Positions 5,961-11,327 of a stretch of DNA of 11,992 nt are shown here, in pieces (within the stretch, counting starts at the first letter, position 1; every line of letters starts with the position of its first letter). A program made the position numbers and the translations under genes. The stretch is from contig JAICIL010000115.1 of NCBI GenBank assembly GCA_025924435.1, forward strand, positions 1 through 11,992, written 5' to 3'. The notes below the pieces were generated by a model that ran no database searches, was not told the origin of the DNA, and saw nothing but the letters and a program-made list of their open reading frames with translations. This DNA comes from Chloroflexia bacterium. Its GTDB lineage: Bacteria; Chloroflexota; Chloroflexia; Thermomicrobiales; JALYUS01.

Positions 5961-7760
5961 GTGAACCTGCTCTGGGTCGCGGTGGCGGTGCCGGTCGTCA
6001 GTTGCGTGCTGCTCGCGCTGGCCGGGGAGCGGCTCGGCGCGCGGGCGATTGGCGCGATCTCCTGCGCCAGCGTCTTCATCAGTTTCGCCCTCGTCCTGCT
6101 CGCCTTCGGCGATTTGATCGGCCTCGCGTCCGGGAGCCGGGTGCGCGTCTCCGGCGGCTGGACATGGCTCGCACTCGGCGATTTCAACGTGCAGGCGCGG
6201 CTCCTGTTCGATCCGCTCGCCGCCCTGCTCGCGCTGATCGTCACGGGCGTCGGCGGCCTGATCCACGTCTACGCCGTCGGCTACATGGAGGGCGACCCCG
6301 GCTTCGCCCGCTTCTTCGCTGAACTGAACGGCTTCATCGCGGCGATGCTGCTCCTGACGCTCGCCGATTCGGTGCCGCTGCTCGCGGTCGGCTGGATTGG
6401 CGTCGGCATCGCCTCCGCCCTCCTGATCGCCTTCTGGCACGAGCGCGCGGGGACGGTCGCCGCCGGGCGCAAGGCGTTCCTCTTCAACATGGTCGGCGAC
6501 ATCGGCCTGATCGTCGCGATGGCCGTCTTCATCCACAAACTCGGCACGCTGGATATGGCGGCGATCAACGCGAACGTCGCGAACCTGCCGAAGTCGTGGG
6601 CGGTCGTCGCGGTGATCGGGCTGCTCCTGGCGGCGGGCGCGAAGTCGGCGCAACTGCCGCTCTCCGGCTGGCTGCCGGACGCGATGGCCGGCCCGACGCC
6701 CGTGTCGGCGCTCATCCACGCGGCGACGATGGTCGCGGCGGGCATTTATTTGCTCGCCCGCCTCTTCCCGGTGATTGACCGGAGTAACCTGAATGGACTG
6801 GTCGCGGCCATCGGCGCGCTGACCGGTTTGTACGGCGGCCTGTGCGCGCTCGTCCAGCCGAACCTGAAGCGCGTCCTCGCCTACTCGACGGTCTCGCAAC
6901 TCGGCCTGATGGTCTTCGCGATCGGCATGGACGCGACGGCGGTCGCCGCCTTCCATCTCGCGACGCACGCGGCGTTCAAGGCGGTGCTCTTCCTCGCCGC
7001 CGGTTCGGTGATCCACGCGCTGGACGGCGAGGACCTGCTGGACGGCATGGGCGGGCTGGCACGCCGCCTGCCCCAGACGACGATTGCTTTTGCGGTCGCC
7101 GCCCTCGCGCTCGCCGGGACGCCGGGTCTGTCCGGTTTCTTCTCCAAGGATGCGATCGTGGACGTCGCGCGCGAGCGCGGCGTCCTGCCCTACCTCGCGG
7201 CGCTCGCCATCTCCGCGCTGACGGCGGCCTACGCGACGCGGGCGTTCGTCCGCACCTTCCTCGGCCCGGCGAACGCGGCGCACCTCCACCCGCCCGGCCC
7301 GGTGATGACCGTCCCGCAGTGGATACTGACGGTCTTCGCGGTGATCGCCGGGTACATCCCGGTGCAGCGCTTCCTCGTGCCGCGCCTCGGCGGCGCGGTC
7401 GTGAGCATCAAGTTGCAAAGCGCGGTCGTCAGCACACTCGTCGCGCTCGTCGCCGCCGCGATCACCTGGTGGCTCGTGGCGAACCCGGTGCGGCGGCGCA
7501 ATCTGCTGACGGGCGGCAGGGGGCTTCAACGGTGGCTGCTCGGTGGCATGGGGCTGGACGCGCTCGTGCACGAGGTGGTCGTCCGGCCGGTGATTGACAT
7601 CGCGGAGTTCGCGCAGGGCGCGCGGCCCCCCCGGCCGGAGGAGCGGGGCATCGCGTCCGCCCTCGCGCCGCTGCGGCACGCGAACCTCCATCGCTTCGTC
7701 GCCGGGTTGGCCGTTGGCGCGCTCTTCCTTGCCTTCTATCTCCTGCGGGTGGGGCGATGA
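5961..7760 (+). CDS. nuoL: NADH-quinone oxidoreductase subunit L (NuoL) with Ile at the TM5 glutamate position
   Basis: This is the antiporter-like membrane-arm subunit at the distal end of complex I, thought to carry one proton channel. It has 599 residues, slightly short for the family. Hallmarks are FFAELNGFIAAMLLLTLADS, AKSAQLPLSGWLPDAMAGPT, PVSALIHAATM, THAAFKAVLFLAAGSVIH and LSGFFSKDAI. Channel residues are present as K228 (TM7), H253, H332/H336, K340 (TM8) and K396 (TM12). The usual motif WEGVG is WIGVG here, so I146 (codon ATT, 6396-6398) replaces the TM5 glutamate. The C-terminal segment GLDALVHEVVVRPVIDIAEF matches the end of the family. I chose the GTG at 5961; a GTG at 5958 is equally possible, with GGGGTG about 7-10 nt upstream. 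The frame upstream is repeat sequence. nuoN, not nuoM, follows. Confidence 0.93.
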   Translation: MNLLWVAVAVPVVSCVLLALAGERLGARAIGAISCASVFISFALVLLAFGDLIGLASGSRVRVSGGWTWLALGDFNVQARLLFDPLAALLALIVTGVGGLIHVYAVGYMEGDPGFARFFAELNGFIAAMLLLTLADSVPLLAVGWIGVGIASALLIAFWHERAGTVAAGRKAFLFNMVGDIGLIVAMAVFIHKLGTLDMAAINANVANLPKSWAVVAVIGLLLAAGAKSAQLPLSGWLPDAMAGPTPVSALIHAATMVAAGIYLLARLFPVIDRSNLNGLVAAIGALTGLYGGLCALVQPNLKRVLAYSTVSQLGLMVFAIGMDATAVAAFHLATHAAFKAVLFLAAGSVIHALDGEDLLDGMGGLARRLPQTTIAFAVAALALAGTPGLSGFFSKDAIVDVARERGVLPYLAALAISALTAAYATRAFVRTFLGPANAAHLHPPGPVMTVPQWILTVFAVIAGYIPVQRFLVPRLGGAVVSIKLQSAVVSTLVALVAAAITWWLVANPVRRRNLLTGGRGLQRWLLGGMGLDALVHEVVVRPVIDIAEFAQGARPPRPEERGIASALAPLRHANLHRFVAGLAVGALFLAFYLLRVGR

Positions 7761-7765
7761 TCTGC

Positions 7766-7908
7766 CTACCCCCTGACCCCCTCCCGCGGGTGTCCTCTGG
7801 GCAGGAGGAAGAGGAACCCGATCCGGACATCGAGGTAGGCGCGGCACATCACGATATCGCGATCAGTCACCCCCTTCCCGTTTCGGGAAGGGGGCTGGGG
7901 GGTTAGGC
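7766..7908. repeat. Long form of C-rich palindromic repeat between nuoL and nuoN
   Basis: The left end (7766-7790) reads CTACCCCCTGACCCCCTCCCG. The right end (7870-7908) is a perfect 11-bp hairpin, CCCCCTTCCCG-TTT-CGGGAAGGGGG, followed by CTGGGGGGTTAGGC that abuts the nuoN ATG. About 80 bp of unrelated sequence lies between, so the architecture is the same as at 655-785 with a different interior. The interior includes a near-palindrome, ATCACGATATCGCGAT (7848-7863). The element starts 5 nt after the nuoL stop and supplies the only G-rich ribosome-binding sequence of nuoN. Confidence 0.8.
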
Positions 7909-9348
7909 ATGACCGTTCCGTACATGATGCTCTCGCCGCTGATCGCGCTGGCGGTGACGGCGGTGCTGCTGCTCGCGCTCTCGGCGCTCGCGCCCCGCCA
8001 GCGGAACATCGCGGCGGCGCTCACCGTACTCGGGTTGCTCGCCGCGTGCGGGCTGATCCTCTGGGGCTGGCGGGACGCGCGGACGACCTTCGGCGGCACG
8101 GCGACGGTGGACGCCCTCGCCGTCGCCTTCGGGCTGCTCGGCATGGCGACGGTGATCGTCACGGTGCTCCTCTCGGTGCCGTACGGGGCCAAGGAGCGGT
8201 GGGAGGGCGGCGACTACGAGGCGCTGCTCCTCTTCGCGGCGGGCGGGATGCTCGTGCTGGCGGTCGCGTCCGATCTGCTCGTGCTGCTGATCGGCATCGA
8301 ACTGCTCGCGCTGCCGCTCTACCTGCTCGCGGGCTTCCCGCGCGGGCGGGAGACGGCGCTGCGCTACTTCCTGCTCGGCGTCGTCGCGCTGGCGGTGCAG
8401 GCGTACGGCACGGCGCTCGTCTACGGCGCAGCGGGCTCGACGGCGTTCAGCGCGGTCGCGGCGGTCGCGGCACAGAAAAGCGGCGACACGCTGCCGCTCC
8501 TGCTCGTCGGGCTGGCGCTCGTGCTGACGGGTCTCGGCTTCAAACTCGCCCTCGCCCCCTTCCACCAATGGGCGCCGGACGCCTATTACGGCGCCCCGAC
8601 GCCGGTGCTCGTCATCCTTGCGGTCGGCACGAAGGTCGCGGTGATCGCGGCATTCGTCCGGCTTCTGTACGGTGCGGCGCCGGGCCTGCAATCGTTCTGG
8701 GGGCCGATTGTCACGGCGGTCGCGCTGGTCACGGTGCTCGTCGGCAGCGTCGGCGTGCTCTTGCAGCGGGAGATGGGGCGGCTGATCGCCTATTCGGGCA
8801 TCGCGCAGATCGGCCTCGTCGTCCTCGCGCTGGCGACGGGCAGCGGCGCGGGGGCGCGGGCCGCCTTCCTCAACCTCGTCGCCTACGCGGCGGCGACGGG
8901 TGCGCTCGTGACAATCCTCGGCATGGTGCAACGCACCGGCGGCGACGGCCGGACGCTTTCCGCGTTCGGCGGGCTGATGGCGCGGCATCGCGGCATCGCC
9001 GCCGCACTGATCATCGCGCTCCTCTCGCTCGGCGGCATCCCGCCGACCGCGGGGTTCGCGGGGAAACTCGCCCTGCTCACCGCCGCGCTGAATGGCGTCA
9101 ATGCTTGGGTCGTTTTCGTCGCCGCCCTCGCCAGCGTTGTGACCGTCGCCGCCTACGTGCGCGTGTTTCTTGCGATCCTACCCGCCGACCCCCTCCCTCG
9201 GAGGGAAGGGGAGCCAATTGCGACGGTTCAGACATCGCCGCTGCTGCTCGCCACGCTGATTGCCGTCACGCTCGTGACGATCGTCGCGGGCGTCGCTCCG
9301 TGGGTGATCGGCTGGTCCGGCAAACTGCTCGGTGGCGGCGGTTTCTGA
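7909..9348 (+). CDS. nuoN: NADH-quinone oxidoreductase subunit N (NuoN)
   Basis: This is an antiporter-like proton-channel subunit in the middle of the complex I membrane arm. It has 479 residues and about 14 hydrophobic helices, as expected. The motifs GIELLALPLYLLAGF, GLGFKLALAPFHQWAPDAYY, GAPTPV, LIAYSGIAQIG and LLSLGGIPPTAGFAGK identify NuoN rather than NuoM. Channel residues are intact: E131 (TM5), K212 (TM7), K242 (TM8) and K386 (TM12). Residues 424-436 (LPADPLPRREGEP), in the loop before the last helix, are encoded by a copy of the C-rich palindrome. The ATG at 7909 directly follows the repeat's GGGGGGTTAGGC, which must serve as ribosome-binding region. The stop is 9 bp from the end of the convergent microprotein gene. 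Confidence 0.95.
   Translation: MTVPYMMLSPLIALAVTAVLLLALSALAPRQRNIAAALTVLGLLAACGLILWGWRDARTTFGGTATVDALAVAFGLLGMATVIVTVLLSVPYGAKERWEGGDYEALLLFAAGGMLVLAVASDLLVLLIGIELLALPLYLLAGFPRGRETALRYFLLGVVALAVQAYGTALVYGAAGSTAFSAVAAVAAQKSGDTLPLLLVGLALVLTGLGFKLALAPFHQWAPDAYYGAPTPVLVILAVGTKVAVIAAFVRLLYGAAPGLQSFWGPIVTAVALVTVLVGSVGVLLQREMGRLIAYSGIAQIGLVVLALATGSGAGARAAFLNLVAYAAATGALVTILGMVQRTGGDGRTLSAFGGLMARHRGIAAALIIALLSLGGIPPTAGFAGKLALLTAALNGVNAWVVFVAALASVVTVAAYVRVFLAILPADPLPRREGEPIATVQTSPLLLATLIAVTLVTIVAGVAPWVIGWSGKLLGGGGF
9178..9213. repeat. C-rich palindrome copy inside nuoN
   Basis: CTACCCGCCGACCCCCTCCC followed by TCGG and AGGGAAGGGGAG is a slightly diverged short copy of the family at 4066-4118. The CTCCCTCGGAGGGAAG part forms the hairpin. 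It is read in frame as LPADPLPRREGE in an extramembrane loop of NuoN without a stop or frameshift. Confidence 0.75.
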
Positions 9349-9357
9349 GCGCGTCTC

Positions 9358-9441
9358 TCAGGGCGTCTGGCGCGCGATATACGCCAGGCCGACCGCGAAG
9401 ATGATGATGCCGAGAATGATGATCGCGACATTCGGGTCCAT
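9358..9441 (-). CDS. 27-residue single-helix membrane microprotein
   Basis: I do not recognise this protein. It begins MDPNVAIIILGIIIFAVGLA and ends YIARQTP: a short acidic N-terminus, one helix of about 18 residues rich in Ile, Ala and Gly, and a basic end. By the positive-inside rule the C-terminus would face the cytoplasm. Support for translation is a strong Shine-Dalgarno, GGAGGAG, whose core lies about 7 nt before the ATG at 9439-9441, and a clean TGA stop. It converges on nuoN with a 9-bp gap. Its size and form resemble accessory subunits such as KdpF or small cytochrome-oxidase subunits, but there is no motif to assign it. An inverted repeat TGATGC-5-GCATCA (9469-9485) lies just upstream. 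Confidence 0.6.
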   Translation of the reverse strand: MDPNVAIIILGIIIFAVGLAYIARQTP

Positions 9442-9468
9442 GCCAACTCCTCCGCACAAATGATGCCG

Positions 9469-9485
9469 TGATGCCCGCCGCATCA
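9469..9485. repeat. Short palindrome upstream of the microprotein gene
   Basis: TGATGC and GCATCA flank the 5-nt spacer CCGCC, a perfect 6-bp inverted repeat between the acetyltransferase stop (9510) and the microprotein start (9441). It could be an operator or a weak transcript-end hairpin. No T-run follows it. Confidence 0.35.
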
Positions 9486-9509
9486 CCGAACGTGTGATAC
9501 CGGCAAAGG

Positions 9510-10412
9510 CTATCTCTGTTCCGATACAGGCTGGGAGAGCAAGTAGCAGCCGCACTCCGGGCGATGGAAGCGCGGGGCGCGGTAATCGGTCGTCAGGTAG
9601 CCGCGCGCGAGGGCGTCGGTGAAGGCAGCGCGTGTCGCCAGCCGCCAGGCGATCGCGCGGGCGGGATCGGTCGCTTTGATCGCTTGGATATTCGCGGGAA
9701 TTTCGATGCGGTATCTTCGTAACCCCCCGGCCCCCTTCCCGAAACGGGAAGGGGGAGCAAATGGTGCGCCGTCGTCGGCCATGCGGAGCAGGTAGGGGGC
9801 ATCGAGGGATTCCACGCTGACGAGGGGGCCGAAGGTCGCGCTGCCCTCGGCGGTGGCGAGGCGGCCCCGGACGTGCGGCGTGTCGAGCCGCCATTCCACC
9901 AAGAGGCGGTCGCTCGGCAGCCCGGCATTGAGCGCTTCGGGCATCGCGCCGTAGAAGTCCGGCAGATACGTCCGGCTGACGACGCCGAGTTTGGCGAAAT
10001 TGAGGTGCGCGTTCGCCGATTCGAGCGGGTCGAATGTCCACGTCATTAAATCCAACCCCTGCGCGAGGACGAATGCCCGCTGCGCCATCTTCAGCCGCCG
10101 GCCGACGCCCCAGCGGCGATACGCCGGCAGCACGCCGAGCAGATGCGAGTGATGGTACGCCCCGTCGCGCGTGCCCGCCCAGGCGACGACGCTGAGCGCC
10201 ATCCCGACCATCCGCCCGCCGTCCCACGCGCCGACGACCGTCCCGCCCGCATGCGCGACGGCGCGCAGGATGTCGTATGGCACGATCTCGCGCTCGCCCC
10301 CGCCCCAGACGGCCAACTGGAGGTCTTCGCAGGCGTGGAATTCCGCGACCGTCTCGCACATCGCGACGCGGAGATCGGGCGGAAAACCTTGTATCATCGA
10401 GCATTCATCCAT
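9510..10412 (-). CDS. GNAT-superfamily acetyltransferase (COG3375-like)
   Basis: This is a predicted N-acyltransferase using acetyl-CoA; the substrate is unknown. The family block HHSHLLGVLPAYRRWGVGRR is at about residues 87-106. Its R-R-W-G-V-G-R stretch is the acetyl-CoA pyrophosphate loop (motif A). TWTFDPLESANAHLNFAKLG (about 124-143) follows, typical of the COG3375 group of long GNAT proteins. At 300 aa it is longer than a single GNAT domain (about 150), with a C-terminal region ending in FHRPECGCYLL. Residues 219-231 (APPSRFGKGAGGL) are encoded by a C-rich palindrome at 9720-9757. Start choice is open: ATG 10410-10412 or ATG 10395-10397 (MIQGFPPDL), neither with a good ribosome-binding site. 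The position near nuo genes says nothing clear about its role. Confidence 0.85.
   Translation of the reverse strand: MDECSMIQGFPPDLRVAMCETVAEFHACEDLQLAVWGGGEREIVPYDILRAVAHAGGTVVGAWDGGRMVGMALSVVAWAGTRDGAYHHSHLLGVLPAYRRWGVGRRLKMAQRAFVLAQGLDLMTWTFDPLESANAHLNFAKLGVVSRTYLPDFYGAMPEALNAGLPSDRLLVEWRLDTPHVRGRLATAEGSATFGPLVSVESLDAPYLLRMADDGAPFAPPSRFGKGAGGLRRYRIEIPANIQAIKATDPARAIAWRLATRAAFTDALARGYLTTDYRAPRFHRPECGCYLLSQPVSEQR
9720..9757. repeat. C-rich palindrome copy inside the acetyltransferase gene
   Basis: The plus strand reads TAACCCCCCGGCCCCCTTCC then CGAAACGGGAAGGGGGAG. The hairpin CCCCCTTCCCG / CGGGAAGGGGG has an 11-bp perfect stem with an AAA loop. It is nearly identical to the 7870-7894 hairpin and to the left arm at 4066-4118. 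In the minus-strand gene it is read without a stop as APPSRFGKGAGGL. Confidence 0.85.
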
Positions 10413-10430
10413 CGCGCCCGCCGTCGCGCG

Positions 10431-10624
10431 CTACACGAGCGGACGCCATTGCCCCTCGCTCCCCGCGATGGGCGTGCCTGTGTCCGGGTCAATGTCGCGA
10501 TAAAGACCATGCCGCGCGTCAATTTGGTGCCAAGTCCCCGCATCGGATTCGGGTCCGGCTCATACTCGAAGCCGTCCTCCGCGTCATACCAGACCCTGCG
10601 ATCAATTGCTATCGCGTTGCTCAT
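10431..10624 (-). pseudogene. Small hypothetical gene with apparent 1-nt frameshift
   Basis: I do not recognise the product. From the ATG at 10622-10624 the frame reads MSNAIAIDRRVWYDAEDGFE and on to LTRGMVF, a plausible soluble protein. After the TTT at 10502-10504 this frame becomes Arg-rich (TRTQARPSRGARGNG...) and runs to a TGA at 10394. The -1 frame from the same point reads YRDIDPDTGTPIAGSEGQWR and stops at 10431-10433, with strongly G/C third positions and ordinary composition. The span of 194 nt is one base short of 65 codons, as a single deletion would give (for example TTC TAT to TT TAT). The restored protein would have 64 residues. Against this, the unshifted frame overlaps the acetyltransferase ATG as ATGA. 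It could be a sequencing error, a young pseudogene or an intact 76-aa gene. Confidence 0.45.
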
Positions 10625-10675
10625 GCGCCGTCGCCACGCTCGTCCTTCGGCGAAGCGCGGCATCCTTCGCATCTG

Positions 10676-10945
10676 TTATGCCGCAGAAGACGGGAGGAGG
10701 GTGAGGTTATCGGCCGCTTCGCGGACATCGTAGATCGGTTCCGTGCGACCATCGGCCCGATGATAGAGCGCGGGAGCATCGAGATGGACGATGAAGTAGC
10801 CATCCCATTCACCCGCTTTGATAATCGTTCCCGTCTGGCTATTCAGGGTGACGCCAACCGGCTTGCCGTGGATGCGCACGCGGGTGCCCGGCGCGAAGTC
10901 GGCATCATCAATGATTGTTTCCGTATCGAACGCGCGATTGCTCAT
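10676..10945 (-). CDS. Hypothetical 89-aa protein, possibly SH3-like barrel
   Basis: I do not recognise this protein. From the ATG at 10943-10945 (MSNRAFDTETIIDDADF) it has 89 residues. The central part, PGTRVRIHGKPVGVTLNSQT followed by GTIIKAGEWDGYFIVHLD, has the alternating strand and glycine pattern of SH3-like or KOW-like small barrels (x-R-V-R-I ... T-G-T-I ... Y-F-I-V-x-L-D). That is a resemblance and not a family match. Both this protein and the product of the next gene downstream (10431-10624) begin MSN. There is no Shine-Dalgarno, but a TATACT box lies 7 nt before the ATG, so the mRNA may be leaderless. The frame is open upstream to 11044, but that part overlaps the zinc-ribbon gene and is not needed. 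Confidence 0.6.
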   Translation of the reverse strand: MSNRAFDTETIIDDADFAPGTRVRIHGKPVGVTLNSQTGTIIKAGEWDGYFIVHLDAPALYHRADGRTEPIYDVREAADNLTLLPSSAA

Positions 10946-10952
10946 GGCATCG

Positions 10953-10958
10953 AGTATA
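10953..10958 (-). promoter_or_regulatory. Candidate -10 box for a leaderless transcript
   Basis: On the minus strand TATACT (5/6 to the -10 consensus) is followed by 7 nt and then the ATG at 10943-10945. Transcription would start at or next to the start codon, which fits the absence of a ribosome-binding site. No convincing -35 box is visible. Confidence 0.35.
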
Positions 10959-10985
10959 CACCACCCGCACATCTCCATCCGACCG

Positions 10986-11219
10986 TCACGGGTCGCCCTC
11001 CTCGTCCTCATCCTCGATGGCCCAGAAGGTGTGCCCGTTCTCACACCGCATCCGCGTGACGGATTGGCCGACGCCGATCTCGGCGTCGGGCAGGATGATG
11101 CGCCGCGCCGGATTGGCGAAGCGGATCGGCCCCGCCCGCTCCGCCGTCATCAGCGTGCCGCAGATGGGGCAGCGCTCCGCGATGATGTCACCGGGTTCGG
11201 CTCGCCGCTCATCGCCCAT
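10986..11219 (-). CDS. Small zinc-ribbon-like protein
   Basis: This is a 77-residue protein whose four likely metal ligands are spaced like a zinc ribbon: C17-P-I-C20 (ERCPICGTLM) and C59-E-N-G-H63 (MRCENGHTFW), with about 38 residues between the two knuckles. The middle holds beta-like segments (GPIRFANPARRIIL). The C-terminus is very acidic (EDEDEEGDP). Function is unknown; such ribbons bind nucleic acid or protein, or are purely structural. The ATG at 11217-11219 has GGGGAGG about 9 nt upstream, a good ribosome-binding site. It lies just downstream, on the same strand, of the enolase-family gene, separated by the inverted repeat at 11243-11327. Confidence 0.7.
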   Translation of the reverse strand: MGDERRAEPGDIIAERCPICGTLMTAERAGPIRFANPARRIILPDAEIGVGQSVTRMRCENGHTFWAIEDEDEEGDP

Positions 11220-11242
11220 CGCCGTGGCCCTCCCCTCAAGTA

Positions 11243-11327
11243 GCGAGCAGCGAGCAGCGAGTAATGAGTAACGAGCGATACAAGGGCGCGCCTTCTCATT
11301 ACTCGTTAATAGCTGCTCGCTGCTCGC
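11243..11327. repeat. GCGAGCAG-type inverted repeat overlapping the enolase-family 3' end
   Basis: The arms 11243-11275 and 11295-11327 pair at 29 of 33 positions. Each begins GCGAGCAGCGAGCAGC and continues with GAGTAA/GAGTAAC-like units. The 19-nt loop contains GGGCGCGCC. The right arm overlaps the last seven codons (including the stop) of the enolase-family gene. The element may form a strong hairpin in the transcript, but no T-run follows it. It is unrelated in sequence to the C-rich family. Confidence 0.8.

Noticed and set aside
5910..7847. Long open frame of 645 codons antisense to nuoL
   Set aside because: It is extremely rich in Arg, Asp, Glu and Gln with no recognisable domain. It is the GC-rich antisense shadow of nuoL, whose frame carries clear family motifs.
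7791..7869. Remnant of nuoM between nuoL and nuoN
   Set aside because: I translated the interior of the repeat on both strands and found only short frames with no NuoM motif.
7903..8988. Long open frame of 361 codons antisense to nuoN
   Set aside because: It has the same charged, low-complexity composition as the nuoL shadow, and nuoN on the other strand is unmistakable.
10498..10510. Programmed -1 ribosomal frameshift at GTCTTTATC
   Set aside because: It has no X-XXY-YYZ slippery heptamer. A plain indel explains the two frames more simply.
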